Source: DATLED01 sp963750255 (GTDB taxonomy: Bacteria > Actinomycetota > Acidimicrobiia > Acidimicrobiales > CADCTF01). Taken from it: a stretch of 64,000 nt of DNA. Shown one piece after another: positions 23,287-31,960 of this stretch. A program made the position numbers and the translations under genes. Location of the stretch: NCBI GenBank assembly GCA_963750255.1, contig CAVVPZ010000006.1, positions 806,001 through 870,000 on the forward strand. Reading direction: 5' to 3'. The notes below the pieces were generated by a model. The model saw only the letters and a program-made list of their open reading frames with translations. It did no database searches and was not told where the DNA came from. Within the stretch, counting starts at the first letter, position 1; the number at the start of each line of letters is the position of its first letter.

Positions 23287-24417
23287 GCCCGACGCTGGGG
23301 GCGTACGGGCTGGTCTTCTCCGTTGCGCTCGGCGGCACCTTCCTGAGCACGTTCGTCACCCGGCGCCTTGCCATCCGGTACGGCGCGGTGGTGATGCCCG
23401 ACGAGCACCGGATCCACACCCGACCGCTGCCCACCTCCGGCGCCAGCCTCTTTCTCGGGTTCCTCGCCGCCATGGCCGTGGCCAGCCGCATCGGGCCCTT
23501 CCGAGAGGTCTTCGACGGTTCGTCCGAGCCGTTGGCCGTCGTCCTGGCCGGCTCGGTGATGTTCGCCGTCGGCATGCTCGACGACCTTCTCGAAGTCTCA
23601 CCCCCAGCGAAGATGGCCGGAATCGTGTTCTCCGGCAGCGTGCTGTCACTGCTCGGCGTCGTGATGATCTTCTTGCGCATCCCGTTCTTCGACCTCGTCG
23701 GGATCTCGCCCGACCTCGCTCCGCTCGTCACCGTGCTGTGGGTGGCAGGCATGGCCAACGCCATGAACTTCATCGATGGTCTCGACGGGTTGGCGGCCGG
23801 GATCGTGGCCATCGCCGCCGGCGCCTTCTTCCTCTACACAGTCCAGATCGGTCCTGACCACGCCGGCCTTCTCAGCGAAACCAGCGTCGGTCCGCTCATC
23901 GCCGTGATCGCGTGCGGCATCTGCCTCGGGTTCCTGCCCCACAACTTCCATCCCGCTCGCATCCAGATGGGCGATGCGGGGGCGCTCTTCTTGGGGTTGT
24001 TGATGGCGGCGGCCACGCTCGTGGTCGGCGGGCGCACCGACCAACCGTTCTCGGGTCAGACGTACTTCTTCTACGCCCCGATCTTCATCCCGTTCTTCAT
24101 CCTCGGCGTGCCGATCTTCGATACTGCCTTCGCCATCGTCCGCCGTCGTGGCGGGTCTGCGGTTCGCGACAAGGGTCACCTCCACCATCGCCTCATGTTC
24201 CTCGGCCATGGGCAGCGCCGGAGCGTCGCCATCTTGTGGACGTGGACGGCGATCCTGTCCGGCCTCGTCCTCTTCCCGACCTACACCGACAAGGGCAACG
24301 CGCTCGATTCCCTTCGCCGTCGCCGGCCTCGGCGTGTTGCTCTACACCTTCTTCCATCCCGGGATCCGGCGGAGCAACGACCCGCCGCTGTCGACGCGGG
24401 ACGAGTCGACCACCTAG
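23283..24417 (+). CDS. WecA/TagO-type undecaprenyl-phosphate sugar-1-phosphate transferase (one apparent frameshift)
   Basis: A polytopic membrane enzyme of the MraY/WecA family that starts lipid-linked glycan synthesis by moving a sugar-1-phosphate onto undecaprenyl phosphate. Family motifs are complete: MPDEHRIHTRPLPTSG, the magnesium-binding FAVGMLDD, NAMNFIDGLDGLAAG, IQMGDAGALFLG and the cytoplasmic His motif GHLHHRLMFLGHGQRRSV. The frame shifts near 24306: GCGCTCGATTCCC reads on as ALIPFAVAGLGVLLYTFF if one base is removed. That gives 377 residues ending at TAG 24415-24417. Placement between glyA and the atp operon is conserved in actinobacteria, where this gene starts cell-wall glycan (arabinogalactan-like linker or teichoic) synthesis. 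Confidence 0.9.
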
Positions 24418-24430
24418 GGTTCCCCCGGAT

Positions 24431-24460
24431 TTGCGGGCGCCGGAACGCGCTCGGTAGATT
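24431..24460 (+). promoter_or_regulatory. promoter of the ATP synthase operon
   Basis: TTGCGG (24431-24436), an 18-base spacer and TAGATT (24455-24460) give a good sigma-70-type promoter and a leader of about 70 bases before GTG 24537. The leader contains a small hairpin (GCACC...GGTGC, 24513-24527). It stands in the 119-base gap that separates the atp operon from wecA. Confidence 0.55.
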
Positions 24461-24536
24461 GTGCATGCTTTCACAAGGTCTTCACCGACCGGGCGAGAGC
24501 GCAGCACCGGAGGGGTGCGAACTGCAAAGGGGCAGG

Positions 24537-24788
24537 GTGGATCAGCAGGCCGAGCGGCGCGAGCTCTACAACGGTTTCGGCGACGGCATGGCGCTGGCTT
24601 TTCAGATCGCCCTGACGCCGGCCATCTTCGGGCTCCTCGGGTTCTGGCTGGATGCTCGGCTCCACCGCACGCCCGTGTTCACCATCGCCTTCTTCTCCTT
24701 CTCGATCATCGGCCTGTTCATCAGCCTTTGGGCCCGCTACGAGGAAAAGATGAAGACCCAGGACGCGAAGTCGGTGTGGCACTCGTGA
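24537..24788 (+). CDS. AtpZ/AtpI-family small membrane protein
   Basis: An 83-residue protein with two transmembrane helices (about residues 15-35 and 43-65; ALAFQIALTPAIFGLLGFWL, then FTIAFFSFSIIGLFISLWA) and a charged C-terminus. This is the AtpZ-like accessory gene that precedes atpI/atpB in many operons; proposed roles are c-ring assembly or Mg/Ca transport. The GTG start at 24537 has an AAGGGGCAG ribosome site. GTGA overlap with the next gene. Confidence 0.8.
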   Translation: MDQQAERRELYNGFGDGMALAFQIALTPAIFGLLGFWLDARLHRTPVFTIAFFSFSIIGLFISLWARYEEKMKTQDAKSVWHS

Positions 24789-25228
24789 CGGCGCCCATCG
24801 TCACCCGCCTCGATGGTCCTGCCGTCGAGCAGGACATCGCCCTCGACATGATCCGTCGGGCGCTTCCCGCGGTGCCGGTACTCCTGCTCGCCGGTTCGCT
24901 GGGATGGGGACTCCACGGAGCGCTCTCGGCGGCGTTCGCGGTCGCCCTCGTCCTCGTCAACTTCGCGCTCTCGGCCGCACTGCTTGCCTGGACGGCCCGG
25001 ATCTCGCTCGCCCTCATGATGGGCGCTGCTCTCGGCGGCTACCTTCTTCGCCTGATCCTCGTGACCGGCGCCGTGCTGCTGGTCAAGGACCAGTCATGGG
25101 TCGAGTTGTGGCCCCTCGGTCTCACGCTCATCGTCACGCACCTCGGTCTCCTTCTCTGGGAGACCAGGTATGTATCCGCCTCGCTCGCCTTTCCCGGCCT
25201 GAAGCCAAAGGAGACCGGTCACCGGTGA
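24785..25228 (+). CDS. ATP synthase subunit I-like membrane protein
   Basis: A 147-residue protein with four predicted hydrophobic helices (ALPAVPVLLLAGSLGWGL, AAFAVALVLVNFALSAALLA, LALMMGAALGGYLLRLILVT, WPLGLTLIVTHLGLLLW). Position just before atpB and topology fit the poorly conserved AtpI group, which helps assemble the c-ring. GTG 24785 overlaps the upstream stop, and its TGA overlaps atpB (GTGA). Assigned mainly by context. Confidence 0.7.
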   Translation: MTAPIVTRLDGPAVEQDIALDMIRRALPAVPVLLLAGSLGWGLHGALSAAFAVALVLVNFALSAALLAWTARISLALMMGAALGGYLLRLILVTGAVLLVKDQSWVELWPLGLTLIVTHLGLLLWETRYVSASLAFPGLKPKETGHR

Positions 25229-26010
25229 ACCTTCTGATCGCCCTCGACTTCCCACCCATCAGTCACCTGGTGGAGTGGCCCGCGTTCGGTGACGCCACCG
25301 GTCCGTTTGCCCTCAACAAGGTCGGACTCCTCACGATCCTGAGCGTCGTCATCACCCTCGTGATCTTCTTCATCGCCGGAAGCAAGGCACAGTTGGTGCC
25401 CACCGGGGTGCAGAACATCGCCGAGGCCAGCGTCGACTTCGTGCAGGACCAGATCGTGCTCCAGACGATGGGGGAGGAGGGCCTGCACAAGAAGTGGGTG
25501 ATGCCCTACCTGCTCACCCTGTTCTGGTTCATCCTCATGAACAACGCGTGGGAAGTGGTGCCGGTCGCCCAGATGCCGGTCAACGCCCGCATGGCCATGC
25601 CCGCTCTCCTCGCTGGCATCGTGTGGGTCACCTACAACGTGGTCGGCGTGGCCAATCAGGGCCTCGGCGGCTACTTGAAGTCCAACCTCTTCCCGCCCGG
25701 TGTGCCGCCGGCGCTCTACATCCTCGTGACGCCGATCGAGTTCGTCTCGAACTTCCTCGTCCGCCCCTTCTCACTGGCCGTGCGACTCTTCGCCAACCTT
25801 CTCGCCGGCCACATCCTGTTGGTGACCTTCGCGGTCCTGACATCAGCGCTCGCCACTGCAGGCGGACCGCTGATCGCCATCACCCCGCTGCCGTTCGTGG
25901 TGCTCGTCGGACTCACCGTCTTCGAGATCCTCGTCGTCTTCCTGCAGGCCTACATCTTCACCATCCTCGCCGCCGTGTACATCGGTGGCGCTATGCATCC
26001 CGAGCACTAG
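25225..26010 (+). CDS. atpB: ATP synthase Fo subunit a
   Basis: A 261-residue proton-channel subunit. The essential arginine is in helix 4, SLAVRLFANLLAGHILL, and the C-terminal helix holds EILVVFLQAYIFTILAAVYI. The start is GTG 25225, overlapping the preceding TGA. First of the eight core atp genes in the standard order B-E-F-H-A-G-D-C. Confidence 0.96.
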   Translation: MNLLIALDFPPISHLVEWPAFGDATGPFALNKVGLLTILSVVITLVIFFIAGSKAQLVPTGVQNIAEASVDFVQDQIVLQTMGEEGLHKKWVMPYLLTLFWFILMNNAWEVVPVAQMPVNARMAMPALLAGIVWVTYNVVGVANQGLGGYLKSNLFPPGVPPALYILVTPIEFVSNFLVRPFSLAVRLFANLLAGHILLVTFAVLTSALATAGGPLIAITPLPFVVLVGLTVFEILVVFLQAYIFTILAAVYIGGAMHPEH

Positions 26011-26026
26011 GAGGCTCCGAACACCC

Positions 26027-26293
26027 ATGGGTATCGCTCCCCTTCTCGCCCAAGTCAGCGGCGCAGACCAGATCAGCTTCGGCGAGGCCATCTCCGCCGG
26101 TTTCGCCTACGGACTCGGCGCCATCGGCCCCGGCATCGGCATCGGCTACCTCGTCGGTCAGTCGGTCCAGGCCATGGCCCGCCAGCCCGAGGCCGCCGGC
26201 ATGGTCCGCACCACCATGTTCCTCGGCATCGCCTTCACCGAGGCGCTCGCCCTCATCGGCTTCGTCGTCTTCATTCTCCTCAAGTTCGCCTAG
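26027..26293 (+). CDS. atpE: ATP synthase Fo subunit c
   Basis: An 88-residue hairpin of two membrane helices forming the rotor ring. Helix 1 has the glycine ladder GLGAIGPGIGIGYLVG, the cytoplasmic loop is RQP (52-54), and the proton carboxylate is Glu72 in IAFTEALALIG. The motif is that of a proton-driven ring, with no obvious sodium-site residues. ATG 26027 has an ideal TAGGAGG ribosome site, matching the high copy number needed. Confidence 0.97.
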   Translation: MGIAPLLAQVSGADQISFGEAISAGFAYGLGAIGPGIGIGYLVGQSVQAMARQPEAAGMVRTTMFLGIAFTEALALIGFVVFILLKFA

Positions 26294-26302
26294 GGAGTCC
26301 GC

Positions 26303-26971
26303 ATGCGAACCCGAGTCATCGTCAGGAGCGGGGCCATCGCCGGCATCGCCCTCCTCGCCTCCGCCGCCCCGGCGATGGCCGAGGAATCGACCGGCGAGGT
26401 GAAGATCGACCACGCCGCTGAGGAGTGCATCCACCTCCTCGAGGCCGGCAATCCGGTCGACGCTTGCCAGAAGGCACCCAACCCCATCCTCCCGGCCACC
26501 AACGAGTTGGTGATCGGCGGACTGGCCTTCCTCATCCTTCTCGTCGCGATGTACAAGTTCGCCTTCCCGGCGATCCAGAACGGGATGAACGCGCGCACGC
26601 AGAAGATCCGCGACAACCTCGACGAGGCCGAACGGACCAAGTCCGAAGCTTCTCGGATCCTCGAGGACTACCAGCGCCAACTCGCCGACGCCAAGAGCGA
26701 GTCGGCCCGCATCATCGACGAGGCCCGTCAGACGGCCGAGCAGATGCGCCGTGACCTCATGGTCCGAGCCGAGGCCGAGGTCACCGAGTTGCGGGACCGC
26801 ACCCGCTCAGAGATCGACGCCGCCCAGCAGCGGGCCGTCGCCGATCTCCGCGATCAGGTGTCGCAGCTGGCCATCGGGGCCGCCGAGGTCGTCGTCCAGA
26901 AGAACCTCGACCGCGACACCAACCGTGCCCTCGTCGAGCGCTACATCGAACAGGTCGGGACCAACGCCTGA
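26303..26971 (+). CDS. atpF: ATP synthase Fo subunit b with added N-terminal signal-like segment
   Basis: A 222-residue peripheral-stalk subunit. Before the usual membrane anchor (about residues 69-87, LVIGGLAFLILLVAMYKFA) there is an extra segment. Residues 1-26 look like a signal peptide ending in AMA, then 40 residues carry Cys42 and Cys55 (EECIHLLEAGNPVDACQKAP). The long charged helix and C-terminal delta-binding region follow. If cleaved, the mature protein would have a periplasm-side extension that could form a disulfide. The ATG is at 26303 with GGGAG ribosome site. TGATG overlap with atpH. Confidence 0.94.
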   Translation: MRTRVIVRSGAIAGIALLASAAPAMAEESTGEVKIDHAAEECIHLLEAGNPVDACQKAPNPILPATNELVIGGLAFLILLVAMYKFAFPAIQNGMNARTQKIRDNLDEAERTKSEASRILEDYQRQLADAKSESARIIDEARQTAEQMRRDLMVRAEAEVTELRDRTRSEIDAAQQRAVADLRDQVSQLAIGAAEVVVQKNLDRDTNRALVERYIEQVGTNA

Positions 26972-27501
26972 TGGCCGCCGCTGACCGCAACGACGCCTAC
27001 GCCTCCGCACTGTTCGAGGTCGCCCGAGCCGAGGGCAACCTCGAGCGGGTCGAAGCCGAGCTCTACGAGGTGGCGAGGGCCATCGACGGCAGCGACGACC
27101 TGCGGTCGAAGCTGACCGACCAAGCCTTGCCCGTGGAGCTCCGCCAGGGCATCGTCGAAGACCTCCTCGGTGACCGCACGCAGCCGGTCACCAAGGCGCT
27201 CGTCTCCTTCGTGGTCGGGTCGGGCCGTGCCCGTGACCTGCCGGCCATCATCGACCTCATGGTCCACCGCTCGGCCGACGAGCGTTCCGAAGCGGTCGCC
27301 GCCGTCCGCTCCGCCATCCCCCTCGACGACGACCAGCAGCGCAGGTTGGCCGACGCGCTGAGCAAGCGCACCGGTCAGAAGGTGTCGGTCAAGGTCAGTG
27401 TCGACCCCAGCATTCTCGGCGGGATCGTCGCCACCATTGGCGACACCGTCATCGACGGCAGCGTCCGACGCCGCCTCGAGCAGTTGCGCGAAAGCCTCTA
27501 G
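26971..27501 (+). CDS. atpH: ATP synthase F1 subunit delta
   Basis: A 176-residue OSCP/delta subunit that links the peripheral stalk to the alpha3beta3 head. It begins AADRNDAYASALFEVARAEG, as in the family, and ends with the beta-rich segment KVSVDPSILGGIVATIGDTVIDGS. Independent of b, unlike the fused b-delta of mycobacteria. Its ATG overlaps the atpF stop by one base. Confidence 0.95.
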   Translation: MAAADRNDAYASALFEVARAEGNLERVEAELYEVARAIDGSDDLRSKLTDQALPVELRQGIVEDLLGDRTQPVTKALVSFVVGSGRARDLPAIIDLMVHRSADERSEAVAAVRSAIPLDDDQQRRLADALSKRTGQKVSVKVSVDPSILGGIVATIGDTVIDGSVRRRLEQLRESL

Positions 27502-27520
27502 GAAAGAACGAGAGCATCTG

Positions 27521-29053
27521 ATGTCCGACGCAGCGTTCAACATCAATTCCGACGACATTGCCGCCGCCTTGCGCAAGCGGCTCGAGGGTTTCAGCCCCGA
27601 GCTGCGCAGCGCACAGGTCGGCCGCGTGGTCGAGGTCGGCGACGGCATCGCCCGCGTGTCGGGTCTCCCGACCGTGTCGGTGAACGAGCTCCTCGAGTTC
27701 GAGGGTGGCGTGCTCGGCATCGCCCTCAACCTCGACGAAGAGTCGATCGGCGCCGTCATCCTTGGCGAGGTCGACGAGATCGAAGAGGGCGGCTCGGTGC
27801 AGGCCACCGGCCGGATCCTCCAGATCCCTGTAGGCGACGGCCTCCTCGGTCGAGTGGTCAGCCCCCTCGGCGAACCCATCGACGGTAAGGGTCCGATCAC
27901 CGGCGGCATCCCCCGCCGGGTCGAGATCCAGGCGCCCGGCATCGTCGACCGCCAGCCGGTCAAGGAGCCCCTCCAGACCGGCATCAAGGTCATCGACGCC
28001 AACACGCCCGTCGGTCGCGGTCAGCGCGAGCTGATCATCGGCGACCGCAAGACGGGCAAGACCGCCGTGGCCATCGACACGATCATCAACCAGCGCGGCC
28101 TCGGCGTGAAGTGCATCTACGTCGGCATCGGTCAGAAGGCCTCGACGGTCGCCGAGATCGTCAACACGCTGCGCGAGGCCGGCGCCCTCGAATACACCGT
28201 CATCGTCAACGCCCCGGCGTCCGACCCCAGCCCGTTCAAGTGGCTGGCGCCTTATGCCGGGTGCGCCATCGGGCAGCACTGGATGGAAAACGGCGAGCAC
28301 GCGCTCATCGTGTACGACGACCTGTCCAAGCAGGCCGACGCCTACCGGCAGATGTCGCTGCTCCTGCGCCGCCCGCCCGGCCGTGAGGCCTACCCCGGCG
28401 ACGTGTTCTACCTGCACTCGCGTCTCCTCGAGCGTGCGGCCAAGCTCTCCGACGCCATGGGCGCCGGGTCGCTGACGGCGCTGCCGATCATCGAGACCAA
28501 GGCCGGCGACATCTCGGCCTACATCCCGACCAACGTGATCTCGATCACGGACGGCCAGATCTTCCTCGACCTCGACTTGTTCAACTCCGGCGTGCGTCCG
28601 GCCATGAACGTCGGGACGTCGGTGTCCCGAGTCGGTGGCGCGGCCCAGACCAAGGCCATGAAGGCTGTGTCGGGCGGCCTGAAGCTCGACCTCGCCAACT
28701 TCCGCGAGCTCGAGTCCTTCGCCGCCTTCGGTGCCGAACTCGACAAGGCCAGCCAGGCCCTGATCGACCGTGGACGGCGCCTCGTCGAGTTGCTCAAGCA
28801 AGCCAACGGCAAGCCGATGGGCGTCGCCGACCAGGTCGTGTCGATCTACGCCGGTACCAACGGCTTCCTCGACGATGTCCCGATCGCCGACGTCAGCCGC
28901 TTCGAGACCGAGCTCATCCAAGACGTTCGCAGCCGCCACTCCTCGATGATGGAGGGCCTCGCCGCCGGCGGCGGTCTCCCCGAAGAGGAGATCAAGGGCG
29001 CGGTGCAGAACTTCAAGGAGCGCTTCGTTCCCACCGAAACGGTGGCGGACTAG
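27521..29053 (+). CDS. atpA: ATP synthase F1 subunit alpha
   Basis: A 510-residue non-catalytic nucleotide-binding subunit. Walker A is GDRKTGKTAVA, and the alpha signature appears as PIIETKAGDISAYIPTNVIS with the arginine finger in SGVRPAMNVGTSVSRVGG. The start is ATG 27521, 19 bases after atpH; frame-open sequence upstream from 27398 is inside atpH and is not used. Confidence 0.98.
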   Translation: MSDAAFNINSDDIAAALRKRLEGFSPELRSAQVGRVVEVGDGIARVSGLPTVSVNELLEFEGGVLGIALNLDEESIGAVILGEVDEIEEGGSVQATGRILQIPVGDGLLGRVVSPLGEPIDGKGPITGGIPRRVEIQAPGIVDRQPVKEPLQTGIKVIDANTPVGRGQRELIIGDRKTGKTAVAIDTIINQRGLGVKCIYVGIGQKASTVAEIVNTLREAGALEYTVIVNAPASDPSPFKWLAPYAGCAIGQHWMENGEHALIVYDDLSKQADAYRQMSLLLRRPPGREAYPGDVFYLHSRLLERAAKLSDAMGAGSLTALPIIETKAGDISAYIPTNVISITDGQIFLDLDLFNSGVRPAMNVGTSVSRVGGAAQTKAMKAVSGGLKLDLANFRELESFAAFGAELDKASQALIDRGRRLVELLKQANGKPMGVADQVVSIYAGTNGFLDDVPIADVSRFETELIQDVRSRHSSMMEGLAAGGGLPEEEIKGAVQNFKERFVPTETVAD

Positions 29054-29056
29054 TCC

Positions 29057-30058
29057 ATGGCTGGTGGCGCCGAGCGCATCCTGCGCCGACGGATCAAGTC
29101 CGTCCAGAGCACGAAGAAGATCACCAAGGCGATGGAGCTCATCGCCGCCAGCCGCATCGTCAAGGCGCAGGCCCGCGTCGCCGCAGCCCGGCCTTACAGC
29201 GAGCAGATCACCGAGGTGATCCGCAACCTGGCCGCGGCCGGTGCCGGGCAGTCCAACCCGTTGCTCACGCCCCGCGATGAGGTCCGCACCGTCGGATTCG
29301 TCGTGATCGCCGCCGATCGTGGGCTGTCGGGTGGCTACAACTCGACCGTCATCCGCGCCGCCGAGCGTCAGCTGCAAGCCGAGGTCGCCGCCGGCCGGCA
29401 GTACAAGCTGATCCTCATCGGCAAGAAGGCGGCCAAGTACTTCCGGTTCCGCGGCTACGACATCGAGGCGGCCTTCGACGGCTTCAGCGACGAGCCCACG
29501 TACGAGAACGCTCGCGAGGTGGCCGCCACCGTCGTTCGGTTGTACGAAGCGGGCGAGATCGACCAAGTCGAACTCGCCTACACCCAGTTCCTCTCTGTGG
29601 CCACACAGCGGGTGCAGGTCAAGCGCTTCCTGCCCCTCGAGGCCGAGGCGATCCTCGAGGCGCCGGCCGCTTCAGGCCCGAGCGCCGACTACGAGTTCGA
29701 GCCCGCGCCGGCCACCATCCTCGACCAGATCGTTCCCCGCTACGTCGAGAGCCGACTCTTCGCCGCCATGCTCGACGCCGCCGCCTCGCAGCACGCCGCC
29801 CAACAGCGGGCCATGAAGTCGGCCACCGACAACGCCGACGAGCTCATCAAGGTCCTCACCCGAGGCATGAACCGGGCCCGTCAGGACTCCATCACCACCG
29901 AGATCATCGAGATCGCCTCCGGCGCCGAGGCTTTGGCCGCAGCCGCGTCGGGCGAAGTCGACTATCTCCGCGACCGCATCGAAGACCCGGATCTGTTCCG
30001 TCACTTCCACCGTGACCTCGACCGCCGGGCCCATCCCCACTCTGAGGAGCACCGCTAG
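29057..30058 (+). CDS. atpG: ATP synthase F1 subunit gamma
   Basis: A 333-residue central rotor subunit with the classic N-terminal coiled coil RILRRRIKSVQSTKKITKAM and the C-terminal MNRARQDSITTEIIEIASGAEAL. It extends about 25 residues beyond the family's usual end with a His/Arg/Asp-rich tail. Three bases separate it from atpA and two from atpD. Confidence 0.97.
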   Translation: MAGGAERILRRRIKSVQSTKKITKAMELIAASRIVKAQARVAAARPYSEQITEVIRNLAAAGAGQSNPLLTPRDEVRTVGFVVIAADRGLSGGYNSTVIRAAERQLQAEVAAGRQYKLILIGKKAAKYFRFRGYDIEAAFDGFSDEPTYENAREVAATVVRLYEAGEIDQVELAYTQFLSVATQRVQVKRFLPLEAEAILEAPAASGPSADYEFEPAPATILDQIVPRYVESRLFAAMLDAAASQHAAQQRAMKSATDNADELIKVLTRGMNRARQDSITTEIIEIASGAEALAAAASGEVDYLRDRIEDPDLFRHFHRDLDRRAHPHSEEHR

Positions 30059-30060
30059 CG

Positions 30061-31518
30061 ATGACCGTCACCGATACCCCCACCACCGGCAGCGGCAAGG
30101 CCCAGAAGGATGGGCGCATCGTCGCCATCGTCGGCCCCGTCGTCGACGTCGAGTTCCCCCCCGGCGATCTGCCGGAGATCAACACCGCCCTCGAGTTCGA
30201 GATCTCGATCGAGGGTGACACCGAGACCGTGACGGCCGAGGTCGCCCAGCACATCGGCGACAGCCGCATCCGGGCCATCGCCATGAAGCCGACCGACGGC
30301 CTCCAGCGCGGCACCGCCGTGCGCAACACCGGCCGCGGCATCTCGGTGCCCGTCGGCCCCGGCGTGCTCGGTCACGTGTTCAACGTCATCGGCGAGCCCC
30401 TCGATACCGGCGGCCAGCCGATCACCGAGGGCATCGACGACGTGTGGGAGATCCACCGTCCCGCCCCCGACTTCGACACCCTCGACCCCGAGACCAAGAT
30501 GTTCGAGACCGGACTCAAGGTCGTCGACCTGCTCGAGCCCTACCGCCTCGGCGGCAAGATCGGGCTCTTCGGCGGCGCCGGCGTCGGCAAGACGGTGATG
30601 ATCCAGGAGATGATCACCCGAGTGGCCCGCCAGCACGGCGGCGTCTCGGTGTTCGCCGGCGTCGGCGAGCGCACCCGTGAAGGCACCGACCTCTGGCTCG
30701 AGATGCAGGAGTCTGGCGTCATCAACAACACCGCCCTCGTCTACGGCCAGATGGACGAGCCCCCGGGCGTCCGCCTCCGTGTCGCCCTCTCGGCGCTGAC
30801 CATGGCCGAGTATTTCCGCGACGTCAAGGGCCAGGACGTGCTGCTCTTCGTCGACAACATCTTCCGCTTCACGCAGGCCGGGTCCGAGGTCTCGACGCTC
30901 CTCGGCCGCATGGCTTCGGCCGTGGGCTACCAGCCGACCTTGGCCGACGAGATGGGCGCCCTCCAGGAGCGCATCACCTCCGTCCGAGGCAAGTCGATCA
31001 CCTCGCTGCAGGCCGTGTACGTGCCCGCCGACGACTACACCGACCCGGCGCCGTTCACCGCCTTCACCCACTTCGACGCCACCACCAACCTCGACCGCGG
31101 CGTGTTCGCCAAGGGCATCTTCCCCGCCGTCGACCCGCTCGCTTCGACCTCCAACATCTTGCAGCCCGACATCGTCGGCGTCGAGCACTACCGAGTGGCC
31201 CGTGGTGTCGTGCAGGCCCTCCAGCGTTACCGCGAGCTGCAGGACATCATCGCCATCCTCGGCATCGACGAGCTGTCCGAGGAGGACAAGGTCCTCGTGG
31301 GCCGCGCTCGCAAGATCGAGAAGTTCCTCGGGCAGCCCATGTACGCAGGCGAACCGTTCACCGGCATCCCCGGGACCAACGTCCCCGTTTCCGAGTCGGT
31401 CGAGGCCTTCGGCAACGTGCTCGCCGGCGAGTACGACGACGTGCCTGAGCAGGCGTTCTTCAACGTCGGTGGCATCGACGACCTGCTGGCCAAGGCCAAG
31501 CAGCTCCGAGAGGCCTAG
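30061..31518 (+). CDS. atpD: ATP synthase F1 subunit beta
   Basis: A 485-residue catalytic subunit. Walker A is GGAGVGKTVMIQEM, the catalytic glutamate is in GVGERTREGTDL, Walker B is VLLFVDNIFRFTQAGSEVS, and DELSEEDK lies in the DELSEED lever that contacts gamma and epsilon. Normal length and gene position. Confidence 0.98.
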   Translation: MTVTDTPTTGSGKAQKDGRIVAIVGPVVDVEFPPGDLPEINTALEFEISIEGDTETVTAEVAQHIGDSRIRAIAMKPTDGLQRGTAVRNTGRGISVPVGPGVLGHVFNVIGEPLDTGGQPITEGIDDVWEIHRPAPDFDTLDPETKMFETGLKVVDLLEPYRLGGKIGLFGGAGVGKTVMIQEMITRVARQHGGVSVFAGVGERTREGTDLWLEMQESGVINNTALVYGQMDEPPGVRLRVALSALTMAEYFRDVKGQDVLLFVDNIFRFTQAGSEVSTLLGRMASAVGYQPTLADEMGALQERITSVRGKSITSLQAVYVPADDYTDPAPFTAFTHFDATTNLDRGVFAKGIFPAVDPLASTSNILQPDIVGVEHYRVARGVVQALQRYRELQDIIAILGIDELSEEDKVLVGRARKIEKFLGQPMYAGEPFTGIPGTNVPVSESVEAFGNVLAGEYDDVPEQAFFNVGGIDDLLAKAKQLREA

Positions 31519-31520
31519 GC

Positions 31521-31880
31521 ATGAGCCTCCAGGTCGAGCTCGTCTCGCCCGAGCGGATCCTCTACTCGGGCGAGGCCGACATGGTGATCGCCCGCACCGC
31601 CGGCGGCGACATCGCCTTCCTGACCGGTCACGCTCCCTTTGTCGGCGCCCTCGGCATCGGCCTGGTCCGCATCCGCCAGGTCGACGGTTCCGAGATCGCC
31701 GCCGCAGTTCACGGCGGGTTCGTCGAGGTCAAGGACAACCGGGTCACGGTGCTCTCCGACGTCGCCGAGTTGGCCACCCAGATCGACGTCGCCCGGGCCC
31801 GCGAGGCGCTCGCCGCCGCTGCCGACGACGACGCCAAGCGCCGGGCCGAGATCCGCCTCGCCGCCGTCGGCGGCGACTAG
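31521..31880 (+). CDS. atpC: ATP synthase F1 subunit epsilon
   Basis: A 119-residue subunit with the N-terminal beta-sandwich (LQVELVSPERILYSGEADMV, LTGHAPFVGAL) and a short C-terminal helix (ARAREALAAAADDDAKRRAEIR). The inhibitory C-terminal helix is short, as in other actinobacteria. Last gene of the operon; the 50-bp palindrome that follows probably ends the transcript. Confidence 0.95.
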   Translation: MSLQVELVSPERILYSGEADMVIARTAGGDIAFLTGHAPFVGALGIGLVRIRQVDGSEIAAAVHGGFVEVKDNRVTVLSDVAELATQIDVARAREALAAAADDDAKRRAEIRLAAVGGD

Positions 31881-31895
31881 CCCACCACCCCCTCC

Positions 31896-31945
31896 CGTTT
31901 TGGGCAGGACCAGAGCGCGATCGCGCTCTGACGCTGCCCAAAACG
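31896..31945. terminator. 50-bp palindrome at the end of the atp operon
   Basis: CGTTTTGGGCAG (31896-31907) pairs perfectly with CTGCCCAAAACG (31934-31945). Inside, the 20-bp perfect palindrome CAGAGCGCGATCGCGCTCTG (31911-31930) is separated from the arms by GAC and ACG. Placed 15 bases after atpC and 15 before the next start, it should end the atp transcript. The four-T and four-A runs in the arms could give a bidirectional terminator. Confidence 0.65.
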
Positions 31946-31960
31946 TGGGAATGTCGAGCA

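Noticed and set aside
24461..24784. Larger AtpI-like protein starting at the ATG of the atp leader (24461)
   Set aside because: The upstream part overlaps the AtpZ-like gene in another frame and reads as Arg-rich shadow; GTG 24785 with a GTGA overlap is the better start.
27449..29566. 705-codon minus-strand open frame opposite atpA and atpG
   Set aside because: Pure shadow of conserved ATP synthase genes; biased composition and no independent motif.
31911..31930. Restriction or recombination site of a mobile element
   Set aside because: No integrase, duplicated target or tRNA end is nearby; a terminator at the operon end explains the position better.
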